NCBI RefSeq assembly: GCF_014836715.1
Contig: NZ_JACSQI010000006.1
Location: 1-64,000 of the forward strand
Source of the DNA: Escherichia whittamii
GTDB lineage: Bacteria > Pseudomonadota > Gammaproteobacteria > Enterobacterales > Enterobacteriaceae
DNA length: 64,000 nucleotides
Reading direction: 5' to 3'
The stretch's first letter is position 1, and each line of letters starts with the position of its first letter. Positions 10,769 to 22,067 of the stretch are shown here, piece by piece. The position numbers were made by a program, and so were the translations under genes. Under the pieces are notes generated by a model that was given only the letters and a program-made list of their open reading frames with translations, was not told the DNA's origin and searched no databases.

Positions 10769-12052
10769 TTACTCAATGCGATCTTTGACAATAAAGAAGT
10801 AACACAGCGCACCAGTGAAGGTCACACAAGCGGCGATAACCAGCGCCAGATTAAACGAGTGCGTAGTATCCACTACCCAACCGGTTACGATCGGGGCAAA
10901 GGAAGCAAAGACAAAACTGCCAAAGTTTTGAATACCGGCGATGGAAGCCACTTTTGTTTCAGACACCATCACCTGAACCAGTCCCCATGCAGATGTTCCC
11001 GCGAAATGCACACAGAACAGCGCCATTGAGATAAACGCCACCGCTTGCGTTGGTGAGGAAGATTGCACTACCAGCAACGTGCCTAATGCCGACATCATCA
11101 AACCGCAGACAATAGCCGTTTTACGCGTCTTCGCCAGGTCGTAGCCTTTTTTAGCCAGTCGATCGACAACAATACCGTTGACCCACATTCCGACTGCCGC
11201 CGCGAGGAAAGGAATCGCCGCCACCCAACCCGTTTTCGCCAGGCTAAAACCTTGCTCGGCCTGCAAATAACCGGGTAACCACGCGATGTAGAGCCAGCCT
11301 GTATAGTTGACGCCAGAGAAACCTAAAATCATCCCCCAGGTTGTCCGATGCTTAAACAGCGCCAGCCATTCACTAAATTGCAGTTGTGGTCGCGGTTTAA
11401 CCGGCGCGGAGAGATACGTCCGTTCTTCCTCGGTCAGGACAAACTGCGCCCGGTTGCGGTACCACGTGTACCAACAGATCCCAACCAGAATCCCCGCCAC
11501 GCCGATGATGACAAACATCGCCCGCCAGCCCCACGCCAGTTGCATCAGCACCAGAGCAGGAGGCGCAATAGCCTGACCGATAACGGTAGATGAGTTAAAA
11601 ATCCCCAACGCCGTGCCGCGTTCTTTTTGGGCATACCAGTCGGTGATAGATTTCACCCCCGCAGGCATAAATGGCGCTTCGCCAATACCCAGACCAATAC
11701 GCATTAAAATAAAGTGGCTAAAAGAATTAACCATTCCTGTTAATGCCTGCATTAATGACCAGAATATCAAGCCTGCGCCTAAAACTATTCGTGGGCCAAA
11801 GCGGTCTAGCAAAATACCGGAAGGAAGTTGTGAAAAACCATAAGACAGAGAAAATGCAGAAAGTAAAACGCCAAACTCGGTGGCGGATAATCCTAACTCG
11901 CCACGAATCGCTTCTCCTGCCACGCTCAATGATGAGCGATCGAGGAAATTAACGATCCCCGCCATAAATAATAAAACCAGCGTCACCGTCTGAATACGGC
12001 GAATCCGTTGCGGTTTGTTACCCGCAACACTACCTGGCAAATCAACGTCCAT
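10769..12052 (-). CDS. MFS transporter, anion:cation symporter (ACS) type, probable sugar-acid carrier
   Basis: 427 aa with about twelve membrane segments. The motifs NFLDRSSLSVAG, SGILLDRFGPR and GIGEAPFMPAGVKSITDWY are those of the ACS branch that includes hexuronate, glucarate and galactonate carriers (ExuT, GudP, DgoT). It lies 83 bp downstream of an RspA-like dehydratase on the same strand, so the pair probably imports and dehydrates a sugar acid. I do not know the pair from this interval in K-12. Exact substrate unknown. Confidence 0.83.
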   Translation of the reverse strand: MDVDLPGSVAGNKPQRIRRIQTVTLVLLFMAGIVNFLDRSSLSVAGEAIRGELGLSATEFGVLLSAFSLSYGFSQLPSGILLDRFGPRIVLGAGLIFWSLMQALTGMVNSFSHFILMRIGLGIGEAPFMPAGVKSITDWYAQKERGTALGIFNSSTVIGQAIAPPALVLMQLAWGWRAMFVIIGVAGILVGICWYTWYRNRAQFVLTEEERTYLSAPVKPRPQLQFSEWLALFKHRTTWGMILGFSGVNYTGWLYIAWLPGYLQAEQGFSLAKTGWVAAIPFLAAAVGMWVNGIVVDRLAKKGYDLAKTRKTAIVCGLMMSALGTLLVVQSSSPTQAVAFISMALFCVHFAGTSAWGLVQVMVSETKVASIAGIQNFGSFVFASFAPIVTGWVVDTTHSFNLALVIAACVTFTGALCYFFIVKDRIE

Positions 12053-12135
12053 TTTTAAGCTCCTTGAGCAGATTTAATAGATTTGATTACTCAATCAATA
12101 AATTAAGCGACAGATATACGGCTTCGCTTAAATCA

Positions 12136-13350
12136 CTACCAATTCCACAATGTGCCGTCTTCCAGTCGTGCGACAGGGAGATACGCCGGGTCATACGGAT
12201 ATTTCGCCGCCAGCTTCTCATCGAAAGAGATACCCAGACCCGGTTCATCACCAGGATGCATATAACCCTCATCGAAGCGCCAGCTATGCGGGAAGACTTC
12301 AAGCATTTGTTCGGAATAGCCCATGTACTCCTGAACGCCAAAGTTTGGTACCCAGAGGTCAAAATGCAGCGCCGCCGCATGGCAAATGGGCGATAAATCA
12401 GAAGGGCCGTGCGAACCGGTGCGTACCTGATAAAGTGATGCGAAATCGGCTATCCGCCGCATTCCGGTAATGCCGCCTGCATGGGTAATCGTCGTGCGAA
12501 TGTAGTCAATTAGCTGCTCTTCGATTAACTGCTTGCAGTCCCAGATACTGTTAAACACTTCACCGACCGCAATCGGCGTCACGGTATGCTGGCGAATTAA
12601 ACGGAAACATTCCTGATTCTCGGCAGGCGTCGGGTCTTCCATCCAGAACAGGCGGTAATCCTCAATGCTTTTCCCAAAGCGCGCCGCTTCAATGGGGGTA
12701 AGGCGATGATGCATGTCATGCAACAGATGTTCGTTAAACCCGAACTTATTGCGCACTGCCTCAAATAACTTCGGCGTGAAATCGAGATACTTCTCCGTCG
12801 ACCACAACTGCTCTTCCGGCCACTGGCCTTTAGTTGCCGGTTCGTACGCCAGTCCTTTGCCTTTCGCCAGGCCATAGGTGGTTTGCATCCCAGGCACACC
12901 GCACTGCACACGAATCGCCTTAAAGCCCATCTGCTGGTGCTTTGCATAGTCCTCAAGGACTTCATCAATCGTGCGCCCGGTGGTATGGCAATAAACCATC
13001 ACCCCCTCACGAGAAGCACCACCAAGCAGTTGATACAGCGGCATATTGGCTGCTTTAGCTTTGATATCCCACAGCGCCATATCGATAGCAGAAATAGCCG
13101 ACATCGTGACGGGGCCACGTCGCCAGTAAGCGCCTTTATAAAAGAATTGCCAGATATCTTCGATTCGACTGGCATCACGGCCAATTAATTGTGGACAAAG
13201 ATGATCTTTAAGATATGACGCGACCGACAATTCGCGACCATTTAGCGTGGCATCTCCCAATCCACAAAGTCCGCTTTCAGTGGTTATTTTAAGCGTAACG
13301 AAATTACGCCCGGGGCAAGTAACAAAAACGTCCGCAGCAATAATTTTCAT
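12136..13350 (-). CDS. RspA-like enolase-superfamily sugar-acid dehydratase
   Basis: 404 aa beginning [12 protein letters not shown]. It is strongly similar, as I remember it, to E. coli RspA, a mannonate-dehydratase-subgroup enolase-superfamily enzyme. Features: N-terminal capping domain (1-130), then a TIM barrel with Mg-binding acidic residues in WMEDPTP and VGEVFNS and the catalytic-loop histidine in [11 protein letters not shown]. Such enzymes dehydrate D-mannonate or D-gluconate, often slowly. The upstream Met at 13410 was not used because conservation starts at 13350. Its partner is the downstream ACS carrier. The rspB dehydrogenase that pairs with rspA elsewhere is absent. Confidence 0.85.
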   Translation of the reverse strand: MKIIAADVFVTCPGRNFVTLKITTESGLCGLGDATLNGRELSVASYLKDHLCPQLIGRDASRIEDIWQFFYKGAYWRRGPVTMSAISAIDMALWDIKAKAANMPLYQLLGGASREGVMVYCHTTGRTIDEVLEDYAKHQQMGFKAIRVQCGVPGMQTTYGLAKGKGLAYEPATKGQWPEEQLWSTEKYLDFTPKLFEAVRNKFGFNEHLLHDMHHRLTPIEAARFGKSIEDYRLFWMEDPTPAENQECFRLIRQHTVTPIAVGEVFNSIWDCKQLIEEQLIDYIRTTITHAGGITGMRRIADFASLYQVRTGSHGPSDLSPICHAAALHFDLWVPNFGVQEYMGYSEQMLEVFPHSWRFDEGYMHPGDEPGLGISFDEKLAAKYPYDPAYLPVARLEDGTLWNW

Positions 13351-13750
13351 TATTGCAATCTCCTGTGTTGTAAATAGACGCTTCAAACTTAATTTTACGC
13401 CTACTACCATACAAGAGAGAAAGAGTGATTATTCAACCGTGATCACATTAAAAACAAAAATTTCCTCCGAGGAACAAAAATATCCTCAAAAACCACCAGG
13501 ATAATTGATCATTATCGTTAAAACAACACGTTAAATAATCACATAACAAATTCCATTAACCTTCAGAATGAACACAGCAGCAGAAATTAATCATATTTCA
13601 TTAATTAAAATATGTATCGTTTGATGTATTTAAAAATATTTTTATGCGAGGAACGAACGTAAAAGAAGGCACAGGAATAAAAAGGAATGTGACAAATAAT
13701 AGTTCTGGCTGGGCGTTAAATTTAAGGTCAACAGAATGCTGGCAAATCTC
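13351..13750. other. A+T-rich upstream region of the RspA-like gene
   Basis: This stretch is A+T-rich and has no plausible gene. It contains the 13-bp palindrome TTCCTC-C-GAGGAA (13462-13474) followed by a further half-copy ATCCTC (13482), and GTGATCAC nearby (around 13439). These are candidate operator sites for a regulator not encoded here. It is probably the promoter region of block B. Confidence 0.45.
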
Positions 13751-13832
13751 TGCCTGATGCGACGCTATCACGTCTTATCAGGCCTACAAAGTGCAACACT
13801 ACGTAGGCATGATAAGCAAAGCGCATCAGGCA
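13751..13832. repeat. REP pair (BIME) downstream of argH
   Basis: Two oppositely oriented REP sequences, TGCCTGATGCGACGC...TCAGGCCTAC and CGTAGGCATGATAAGC...GCATCAGGCA, are separated by about 14 bp. They lie at the 3' end of the argCBH message, where such elements can block exonucleases. Confidence 0.9.
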
Positions 13833-13834
13833 AA

Positions 13835-13853
13835 CTCCCCGTTTTCAGGGGAG
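13835..13853 (-). terminator. argCBH terminator hairpin
   Basis: CTCCCC / GGGGAG stem with a 7-nt loop lies 14 bp past the argH stop. On the minus strand it is followed by a short TTTG run, so it is a modest intrinsic terminator, backed by the adjacent REP pair. Confidence 0.65.
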
Positions 13854-13866
13854 CGATATAAACAAG

Positions 13867-15240
13867 TTACCCTAACCGCGCCTTTGCAAAAGCAATCGCC
13901 TGCGCCACCTGCTGCGGTGAGACGCCGCCTTTTGCCGCACGCTTGTCGAGGCACGATTGCAGCGACAGAATCGGATAGACATCTTCGCCAATCACCTTGC
14001 TGAATTTCTGCAACTCAGCCAGCGGCAGTTCTTCCAGTGGTTTGCCCTGACGAATGGCTTCCACCACCGCTTCGCCAACAATATGGTGCGCCTCGCGGAA
14101 CGGCACGCCTTTAGCCACCAGATAATCAGCCAGTTCGGTGGCGTTTGCGTAGCCCTGCTGCGCCGCTTCCTGACAACGCGGGCGTTTCACCTGAATCCCG
14201 TCCAGCACCAGCGCCGCCATATGCAGGCAGTCCAGCCAGGTATCGAGCGCGTCGAATAAGCCCTCTTTGTCTTCCTGCATATCTTTGTTGTAGGCCAGCG
14301 GTAGACCTTTAAGGGTCATCATCATGCCGGTTAACGCGCCCTGAACACGGCCGCATTTACCACGAATCAGCTCCAGCGCATCCGGATTTTTCTTCTGGGG
14401 CATTAATGATGAACCGGAAGTCACACGATCAGAAAGCTCCACAAAACCTGCTTCACCGGTGTTAAAGAAAATCAGATCTTCGGCAAAACGCGACAAATGC
14501 ACCATACCGATAGCGGCGGCAGAAAGCAGTTCCAGCACGTGGTCGCGGTCAGAAACACTGTCGAGGCTATTACGCGTTGCCGAAGCAAAACCCAGCCAGC
14601 CTGCTAACTGTTCACGGTCAATTTCATAGGCCGTTCCCGCCAGCGCGCCACAGCCTAACGGACTGACATCCAGGCGCTTAAGCGCGTCCTGCAAACGGCT
14701 TTCATCACGCGCCAGCATCTCAACGTAGGCCAGGCACCAGTGAGCGAACGTCACCGGCTGGGCGCGTTGCAGGTGGGTATAGCCCGGCATTACCGCATCC
14801 TGATTGTTTGCCGCCGTTTCCACCAGCGCCGATTGCAGCTGACGGTTAGCCGTCAGCAACTCGCTAACGGTATCTTTGCACCACAGTTTCAGATCGGTCG
14901 CTACCTGATCATTACGGCTACGCCCGGTATGCAGTTTTTTGCCTAACTGGCCCACTTTGTCGATCAGTTTGCCTTCCACCCAGCTATGGATATCTTCGGC
15001 GTCGCTTTCGAGGATTTGCTGTGGCCTGGCGCGAACATCTTCCAGCAGCACGTTCAGCGCCTCTTCCAGTTGCGCCTGCTCTTCTGCGGTTAATACGCCT
15101 ACCGTTACCAGGGCTTTGGACCAGGCCACAGAGCCGACAATATCCTGCTCCGCCAGACGATAATCAAAGCGCAGTGAGTCGTTGAATTGTTTGAACCGTT
15201 GATCTGCTGCCTGGGTAAAACGCCCGCCCCAAAGTGCCAT
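13867..15240 (-). CDS. argH: Argininosuccinate lyase
   Basis: Last step of arginine synthesis: splits argininosuccinate into arginine and fumarate. It is 457 aa, a cytoplasmic homotetramer of the fumarase/aspartase superfamily. The superfamily signature with catalytic Ser is [12 protein letters not shown], near residue 280, and the N-terminal start is [13 protein letters not shown]. It is third gene of argCBH, separated from argB by a 59-bp gap with a small GC-rich hairpin. Confidence 0.98.
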   Translation of the reverse strand: MALWGGRFTQAADQRFKQFNDSLRFDYRLAEQDIVGSVAWSKALVTVGVLTAEEQAQLEEALNVLLEDVRARPQQILESDAEDIHSWVEGKLIDKVGQLGKKLHTGRSRNDQVATDLKLWCKDTVSELLTANRQLQSALVETAANNQDAVMPGYTHLQRAQPVTFAHWCLAYVEMLARDESRLQDALKRLDVSPLGCGALAGTAYEIDREQLAGWLGFASATRNSLDSVSDRDHVLELLSAAAIGMVHLSRFAEDLIFFNTGEAGFVELSDRVTSGSSLMPQKKNPDALELIRGKCGRVQGALTGMMMTLKGLPLAYNKDMQEDKEGLFDALDTWLDCLHMAALVLDGIQVKRPRCQEAAQQGYANATELADYLVAKGVPFREAHHIVGEAVVEAIRQGKPLEELPLAELQKFSKVIGEDVYPILSLQSCLDKRAAKGGVSPQQVAQAIAFAKARLG

Positions 15241-15268
15241 AACTCTGTTTCCTTATTTTGAATTCAAT

Positions 15269-15290
15269 GCCGGATAGCGATGCCTCCGGC
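15269..15290. repeat. REP-like hairpin between argB and argH
   Basis: GCCGGA / TCCGGC stem with a 10-nt loop inside the 59-bp argB-argH spacer. It could modulate relative expression or mRNA decay within the operon. Confidence 0.55.
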
Positions 15291-15299
15291 CAACAAAAC

Positions 15300-16076
15300 T
15301 TAAGCTAAAATCCGCGTACCCATCGGCATACCGTTAAACAGTGCCGGAAGCTGTTCCGCATGACGCCAGGAGGCAATATCCACCGGGCGGCCCAGCGTGC
15401 GCGCAGCATCCAGCGCCGCGTTCACTTTCACTATCATGCCGTCGGTAATAATGCCCTGCTCAATCAGTTGCTCTGCTTTCGCGGCGGTCATTTCGGCAAT
15501 ACGTTGCCCTTTACCGTCGAGAATGCCGCTGACGTCAGAGAGCAAAATCAGATCCGCGCCCAGCGTTGCCGCCAGCGCCGTCGCCGCCTGGTCAGCATTG
15601 ACGTTCATCAGTTGCCCTTCGTCCGTTACGCCAATGGAACTAACCACCGGCAGGTAACCGTTTTCCAGCAACGTATTGATAAGCTTAGGCGAACCTGGCT
15701 GCGCCAGTCCAACATGGCCTAACTCTTCATCAAGCTGGGTCACTTTGACGCTGTCGCCATCACCAAGAAACAAGCCTACGGCAGCAATCTGATGTCTCTT
15801 CGCCCACGCCAGTAAGGTTTTATTTGCCGTTCCCGCCAGCGCCCCGGTGATAATGTCTATCTGATCGGCAGGCGTCACACGCAGGCCATTTTTCTTTTTC
15901 ACCGGCAGATTCAGCCCTTTCATCAGCTCATCCACCACGCAGCCGCCGCCGTGGACAATCACCAGCGGGCGCTGATGTGACTCGCGATATTTCACCAGTG
16001 CGCTAAACAGACGCTCCAGCGCCTCTTCGCTATCCAGCAATACGCCGCCCAGTTTGATAATTAATGGATTCATCAT
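15300..16076 (-). CDS. argB: Acetylglutamate kinase
   Basis: Second step of arginine synthesis: phosphorylates N-acetylglutamate. The start at the tandem MM ([11 protein letters not shown]) gives 258 aa. The amino-acid kinase fold shows the N-terminal phosphate loop IIKLGGVLL and the substrate loop [14 protein letters not shown]. There is a C-terminal Lys in [12 protein letters not shown]. An upstream extension to 16154 overlaps argC and was rejected. The start is 7 bp after the argC stop, so translation is probably coupled. Confidence 0.98.
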   Translation of the reverse strand: MMNPLIIKLGGVLLDSEEALERLFSALVKYRESHQRPLVIVHGGGCVVDELMKGLNLPVKKKNGLRVTPADQIDIITGALAGTANKTLLAWAKRHQIAAVGLFLGDGDSVKVTQLDEELGHVGLAQPGSPKLINTLLENGYLPVVSSIGVTDEGQLMNVNADQAATALAATLGADLILLSDVSGILDGKGQRIAEMTAAKAEQLIEQGIITDGMIVKVNAALDAARTLGRPVDIASWRHAEQLPALFNGMPMGTRILA

Positions 16077-16083
16077 TGCACCC

Positions 16084-17088
16084 TTAAATAAGAGACTGCG
16101 TTTGGGCATAGCCGAAACGAATATTGGCGCACTGTATTGCTTGCGCCGCCGCACCTTTCAATAAGTTATCTTCGGTCGCCACGATAATCAGGTGCTCGCC
16201 CTGCACGGCAAACCCGATATCGCAGAACGGCAGCCCGACGACATTTTTCAGCGCAGGAACGCCTTTGTCATACAGTCGCACCAGCGGTTGATGCGCATAC
16301 GCCTGCTGTAATGCCTGCGCCACTTGCGCTTGGTTCACGCCAGGCTTCAGGCGGCAAGTAATGGTTTCCAGAATGCCGCGCGGGAAATTGCCCAGATGCG
16401 GGGTAAAAATCACGTCAGCACCAAGATGCGTGGCGATCTCCGGCTGATGGCGATGGGTAAAGACACCGTATGGTTGCAGGCTAACTTCGCAAAAGCTGTT
16501 TGAAATTGCCGCTTTACGTCCTGCACCGCTCACACCACTGGTGGCGTTGATGACCGGCCACTGACTGAGATCAAGAAGATCGGCGTCAATTAACGGTTTC
16601 AGCGCCAGTTGTGCCGCCGTCGGATAACAGCCCGGCACCGCAATCAAGTTCGCTTCTTTTAATTTATTGCCGCACCACTCCGCCAGCCCATAAGCCGCCT
16701 GCTCAAGCAGTTCCGGGTATTGATGGGTAAAGCCGTAATATTTTTCATAGAAGGCAGCGTCGTTAACGCGAAACGCGCCGGAAAGGTCGAACACCACACA
16801 GCCCGCTTCAAGAAATTGTGGCGCTAAATCGTGGCTAACTTCATGGGCGGTGGCGAGAAACACCACGTCCACTCCTGGGCTAAACTCGCTGATATCCGAC
16901 ATCGGCTGCAACGGCAGATCAACGATGCCTTTGAGCTGCGGATGCAAATCGGAGATTAACTTTCCCGCATCATTGCTTTGCGCTGAGACAGTCAAAGCGG
17001 TTATGTTCATATGCGGATGGCGATTTACATAGGTCACTAGCTCTGCGCCAGCGTAACCGCTGGCACCCACAATCAGCGTATTCAACAT
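16084..17088 (-). CDS. argC: N-acetyl-gamma-glutamyl-phosphate reductase
   Basis: Third step of arginine synthesis: NADPH-dependent reduction of acetylglutamyl phosphate. It is 334 aa. The Rossmann motif is [11 protein letters not shown] at residues 6-16, and the catalytic Cys154 lies in [10 protein letters not shown]. It is first gene of argCBH, and its promoter faces argE across two ARG boxes. Confidence 0.98.
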   Translation of the reverse strand: MLNTLIVGASGYAGAELVTYVNRHPHMNITALTVSAQSNDAGKLISDLHPQLKGIVDLPLQPMSDISEFSPGVDVVFLATAHEVSHDLAPQFLEAGCVVFDLSGAFRVNDAAFYEKYYGFTHQYPELLEQAAYGLAEWCGNKLKEANLIAVPGCYPTAAQLALKPLIDADLLDLSQWPVINATSGVSGAGRKAAISNSFCEVSLQPYGVFTHRHQPEIATHLGADVIFTPHLGNFPRGILETITCRLKPGVNQAQVAQALQQAYAHQPLVRLYDKGVPALKNVVGLPFCDIGFAVQGEHLIIVATEDNLLKGAAAQAIQCANIRFGYAQTQSLI

Positions 17089-17176
17089 CGGGGCTATTCA
17101 CCTTCTTATGTCTGGTTGCCTGGTTAAACGTAAAACATTCACCTTACGGCTGGTGGGTTTTATTACGCTCAACGTT

Positions 17177-17215
17177 AGTGTATTTTTATTCACAATTACT
17201 GCATGAATATTGATA
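17177..17215. promoter_or_regulatory. Two ARG boxes of the argE / argCBH divergent operator
   Basis: Two 18-bp ArgR sites (17177-17194 and 17198-17215) are separated by 3 bp, the standard spacing for an ArgR hexamer. The key parts are TTTTTATTCAC and GCATGAATATTGATA. The arginine-bound repressor covers both divergent promoters here. Confidence 0.88.
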
Positions 17216-17241
17216 CTATCATGACCAGAGGTGTGTCAACA

Positions 17242-18393
17242 ATGAAAAACAAATTACCGCCATTTATCGAGATTTACCGCGCTCTGATTGCCACACCTTC
17301 AATAAGCGCTACGGAAGAGGCACTCGATCAAAGTAATGCAGATTTAATCACTCTGCTGGCGGGCTGGTTTAAAGATTTGGGCTTCAATGTGGAAGTGCAG
17401 CCCGTGCCAGGAACTCGCAACAAATTTAATATGCTGGCAAGTTGCGGACAGGGGGCTGGCGGCCTACTGCTGGCCGGTCATACCGATACTGTACCGTTTG
17501 ATGATGGGCGTTGGACGCGCGATCCGTTTACGCTGACGGAACATGACGGCAAGCTTTACGGCTTGGGCACCGCCGACATGAAAGGCTTCTTTGCGTTTAT
17601 CCTCGATGCGCTACGCGATGTCGACGTCACGAAGCTTGCAAAACCGCTCTACATTCTGGCGACTGCCGATGAAGAAACCAGTATGGCAGGAGCGCGTTAT
17701 TTTGCCGAAACCACCGCCCTGCGCCCGGATTGCGCCATCATTGGCGAACCAACATCGCTGCAACCGGTACGCGCACATAAAGGCCACATCTCTAATGCCA
17801 TTCGCATTATGGGTCAGTCGGGCCACTCCAGCGATCCGTCGCGCGGTGTTAACGCTATCGAACTAATGCACGATGCCATCGGCCATATTTTGCAATTGCG
17901 CGATAACCTGAAAGAACGCTATCACTATGAAGCGTTTACAGTGCCGTATCCCACACTCAACCTCGGGCATATTCACGGCGGTGACGCCTCTAACCGTATT
18001 TGCGCTTGTTGTGAATTGCATATGGATATTCGCCCGCTGCCTGGCATGACGCTCAGTGAACTTAACGGCTTGCTCAACGACGCGCTGGCGCCGGTGAGCG
18101 AACGCTGGCCGGGTCGTCTGACGGTCGAAGAGCTGCACCCACCGATCCCAGGCTATGAATGCCCGCCGAACCACCAACTGGTTGAAGTGGTTGAGAAATT
18201 ACTCGGCGCGCAGACCGAAGTGGTGAACTACTGTACCGAGGCGCCGTTTATTCAGACGTTATGCCCGACGCTGGTGTTGGGTCCCGGCTCAATTAATCAG
18301 GCCCATCAACCAGATGAATATCTGGAGACGCGTTTTATTAAGCCCACCCGTGAGCTGATCACCCAGGTAATTCACCATTTCTGCTGGCATTAA
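17242..18393 (+). CDS. argE: Acetylornithine deacetylase
   Basis: Releases ornithine from N-acetylornithine in arginine synthesis. It is an M20-family zinc enzyme of 383 aa starting [12 protein letters not shown]. Metal-binding residues are visible in [24 protein letters not shown] and the C-terminal [10 protein letters not shown]. An upstream Met (17203) lies inside the second ARG box and was rejected. It is divergent from argCBH and followed by the long BIME array. Confidence 0.97.
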   Translation: MKNKLPPFIEIYRALIATPSISATEEALDQSNADLITLLAGWFKDLGFNVEVQPVPGTRNKFNMLASCGQGAGGLLLAGHTDTVPFDDGRWTRDPFTLTEHDGKLYGLGTADMKGFFAFILDALRDVDVTKLAKPLYILATADEETSMAGARYFAETTALRPDCAIIGEPTSLQPVRAHKGHISNAIRIMGQSGHSSDPSRGVNAIELMHDAIGHILQLRDNLKERYHYEAFTVPYPTLNLGHIHGGDASNRICACCELHMDIRPLPGMTLSELNGLLNDALAPVSERWPGRLTVEELHPPIPGYECPPNHQLVEVVEKLLGAQTEVVNYCTEAPFIQTLCPTLVLGPGSINQAHQPDEYLETRFIKPTRELITQVIHHFCWH

Positions 18394-18395
18394 AA

Positions 18396-18988
<593 letters not shown>

Positions 18989-19111
18989 ACCTTTGGTGTT
19001 ATGTATGGCGATTTTTTAACATTTCCATAAGTTACGCTTATTTTATCCGTCGTGAATTTAATGGCGTAAATTCCTGCTATTTATTCGTTTGCTGAAGCGA
19101 TTTCGCAGCAT

Positions 19112-19142
19112 TTGACGTCACCGCTTTTACGTGGCTTTATAA
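19112..19142 (+). promoter_or_regulatory. Probable ppc promoter
   Basis: TTGACG (19112-19117) and TTTATA (19136-19141) are 18 bp apart, about 95 bp before the ppc start. The segment between the array and ppc otherwise holds only a GC stem (AAGCCCG around 19160, CGGGCTT around 19200) that could form in the leader. Confidence 0.5.
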
Positions 19143-19235
19143 AAGACGACGAAAAGCAAAGCCCGAGCATATTCGCGCCAATGCGACGTGAAGGATACCG
19201 GGCTTCAAACAATAAGATAGGGTGTCTGGGGTTAT

Positions 19236-21887
19236 ATGAACGAACAATATTCCGCATTGCGTAGTAATGTCAGTATGCTCGGCAAAGTGCTGGGAGAAAC
19301 CATCAAGGATGCGTTGGGAGAACACATTCTTGAACGCGTAGAAACTATCCGTAAGTTGTCCAAATCTTCACGCGCTGGCAATGACGCTAACCGCCAGGAG
19401 TTACTCACCACCTTACAAAATTTGTCGAACGACGAGCTGCTGCCCGTTGCGCGTGCGTTTAGTCAGTTCCTGAATCTGGCCAACACTGCCGAGCAATACC
19501 ACAGCATTTCGCCGAAAGGCGAGGCTGCCAGCAATCCGGAAGTGATCGCCCGCACCCTGCGTAAACTGAAAAACCAGCCGGAACTGAGCGAAGACACCAT
19601 CAAAAAAGCGGTGGAATCATTGTCGCTGGAGCTGGTTCTCACTGCGCACCCTACCGAAATTACCCGTCGGACACTGATCCACAGAATGGTGGAAGTGAAC
19701 GCCTGCTTAAAACAGCTCGATAACAAAGATATCGCCGACTACGAACACCACCAGCTGATGCGCCGCCTGCGCCAGTTGATAGCTCAGTCCTGGCATACTG
19801 ATGAAATCCGTAAGCTGCGCCCAACTCCGGTTGATGAAGCAAAATGGGGCTTTGCCGTGGTGGAAAACAGCCTGTGGCAAGGCGTACCGAATTACCTGCG
19901 CGAACTGAACGAACAACTGGAAGAGAACCTCGGCTATAAGCTGCCAGTCGAATTTGTTCCGGTCCGTTTTACTTCGTGGATGGGCGGCGACCGCGACGGC
20001 AACCCGAACGTCACCGCCGACATCACCCGCCATGTCCTGCTGCTCAGTCGCTGGAAAGCCACCGACCTGTTCCTGAAAGATATTCAGATTCTGGTATCTG
20101 AACTGTCGATGGTTGAAGCCACCCCAGAACTGCTGGCTCTGGTTGGCGAAGAAGGTGCCGCAGAACCATATCGCTATCTGATGAAAAACCTGCGTTCTCG
20201 CCTGATGGCGACACAGGCCTGGCTGGAAGCGCGTCTGAAAGGCGAAGAACTGCCGAAGCCGGAAGGTCTGCTGACGCAGAACGAAGAACTGTGGGAACCG
20301 CTCTACGCTTGTTACCAGTCACTTCAGGCGTGTGGCATGGGCATTATTGCTAACGGCGATCTGCTCGACACCCTGCGCCGCGTGAAATGTTTCGGTGTAC
20401 CGCTGGTGCGTATTGATATTCGCCAGGAGAGCACTCGTCATACCGAAGCGCTAGGCGAGCTAACTCGCTATCTCGGCATTGGCGACTACGAAAGCTGGTC
20501 AGAGGCCGACAAGCAGGCATTCCTGATCCGCGAACTGAACTCCAAACGCCCGCTTCTGCCGCGCAACTGGCAACCAAGCCCCGAAACGCGCGAAGTGCTT
20601 GATACCTGTCAGGTGATTGCTGAAGCGCCGCAAGGCTCTATTGCCGCCTACGTGATCTCGATGGCGAAAACGCCGTCCGACGTACTGGCCGTCCACCTGC
20701 TGCTGAAAGAAGCGGGTATTGGATTTGCGATGCCGGTCGCACCGCTGTTTGAAACTCTCGATGACCTGAACAACGCCAACGATGTCATGACCCAACTGCT
20801 GAATATCGACTGGTATCGCGGTCTGATTCAGGGCAAACAGATGGTGATGATTGGTTATTCTGACTCAGCGAAAGATGCGGGCGTGATGGCTGCCTCCTGG
20901 GCGCAATATCAGGCACAGGACGCGTTAATCAAAACCTGCGAAAAAGCGGGTATTGAACTGACGTTGTTCCACGGTCGCGGCGGTTCCATTGGTCGCGGTG
21001 GCGCACCGGCCCATGCGGCGCTGCTGTCGCAACCGCCGGGAAGCCTGAAAGGCGGCCTGCGTGTAACCGAGCAGGGCGAGATGATCCGCTTCAAATACGG
21101 TCTGCCGGAAATCACGGTCAGCAGCCTGTCGCTGTATACCGGGGCGATCCTGGAAGCTAACCTGCTACCACCGCCAGAGCCGAAAGAGAGCTGGCGTCGC
21201 ATTATGGATGAACTGTCGGTCATTTCTTGCGATCTCTACCGTGGCTACGTGCGTGAAAACAAAGACTTTGTCCCTTACTTCCGCTCCGCTACGCCAGAAC
21301 AGGAATTGGGTAAACTGCCGTTAGGTTCACGCCCGGCGAAACGTCGCCCAACCGGCGGCGTCGAGTCCCTGCGCGCTATTCCGTGGATTTTTGCCTGGAC
21401 ACAAAACCGTCTGATGCTCCCAGCCTGGCTGGGCGCGGGTACGGCGCTGCAAAAAGTGGTGGAAGATGGCAAACAGAGCGAACTGGAAGCTATGTGCCGC
21501 GACTGGCCGTTCTTCTCAACGCGTCTGGGAATGCTGGAAATGGTCTTCGCCAAAGCAGACCTGTGGCTGGCGGAATACTATGACCAACGCCTGGTCGACA
21601 AAGCCCTGTGGCCGTTAGGTAAAGAGTTACGCAATCTGCAAGAAGAAGACATCAAAGTGGTGCTGGCAATTGCCAACGATTCCCATCTGATGGCCGATCT
21701 GCCGTGGATTGCCGAGTCTATTCAGCTACGGAATATATACACTGACCCGCTGAACGTACTGCAGGCAGAGTTACTGCATCGTTCGCGCCAGGCAGAAAAA
21801 GAAGGACAGGAGCCGGATCCCCGCGTCGAACAAGCGTTGATGGTCACTATTGCCGGAATTGCGGCAGGCATGCGTAATACTGGCTAA
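19236..21887 (+). CDS. ppc: Phosphoenolpyruvate carboxylase
   Basis: Anaplerotic enzyme joining PEP and bicarbonate to oxaloacetate, activated by acetyl-CoA and fructose bisphosphate and inhibited by aspartate. It is 883 aa, the E. coli length. The first active-site signature is [13 protein letters not shown] with the catalytic His near 138. The second is [12 protein letters not shown] near residue 540, and the glycine loop [12 protein letters not shown] lies near 580. A single-gene unit ended by the hairpin at 21905. Confidence 0.98.
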   Translation: MNEQYSALRSNVSMLGKVLGETIKDALGEHILERVETIRKLSKSSRAGNDANRQELLTTLQNLSNDELLPVARAFSQFLNLANTAEQYHSISPKGEAASNPEVIARTLRKLKNQPELSEDTIKKAVESLSLELVLTAHPTEITRRTLIHRMVEVNACLKQLDNKDIADYEHHQLMRRLRQLIAQSWHTDEIRKLRPTPVDEAKWGFAVVENSLWQGVPNYLRELNEQLEENLGYKLPVEFVPVRFTSWMGGDRDGNPNVTADITRHVLLLSRWKATDLFLKDIQILVSELSMVEATPELLALVGEEGAAEPYRYLMKNLRSRLMATQAWLEARLKGEELPKPEGLLTQNEELWEPLYACYQSLQACGMGIIANGDLLDTLRRVKCFGVPLVRIDIRQESTRHTEALGELTRYLGIGDYESWSEADKQAFLIRELNSKRPLLPRNWQPSPETREVLDTCQVIAEAPQGSIAAYVISMAKTPSDVLAVHLLLKEAGIGFAMPVAPLFETLDDLNNANDVMTQLLNIDWYRGLIQGKQMVMIGYSDSAKDAGVMAASWAQYQAQDALIKTCEKAGIELTLFHGRGGSIGRGGAPAHAALLSQPPGSLKGGLRVTEQGEMIRFKYGLPEITVSSLSLYTGAILEANLLPPPEPKESWRRIMDELSVISCDLYRGYVRENKDFVPYFRSATPEQELGKLPLGSRPAKRRPTGGVESLRAIPWIFAWTQNRLMLPAWLGAGTALQKVVEDGKQSELEAMCRDWPFFSTRLGMLEMVFAKADLWLAEYYDQRLVDKALWPLGKELRNLQEEDIKVVLAIANDSHLMADLPWIAESIQLRNIYTDPLNVLQAELLHRSRQAEKEGQEPDPRVEQALMVTIAGIAAGMRNTG

Positions 21888-21904
21888 CCTCCCTCCTCTA
21901 TCAA

Positions 21905-21930
21905 CCCTCGTGCAATAGCGCGAGGGTTTT
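21905..21930 (+). terminator. ppc intrinsic terminator
   Basis: CCCTCG / CGAGGG stem, 10-nt loop, then TTTT, starting 18 bp past the ppc stop. Confidence 0.85.
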
Positions 21931-22067
21931 CTGAAATACTTCTGTTCTAACACCTTCGTTTTCAATATATTTCTGTCTGCATTTCACCCAGATTCTGGAT
22001 ATCCCTTCAGATATCCTTAAGGTTTTGTCCTTACATTCGGCGCTATTATCCAAAACGGGTTCTTACT

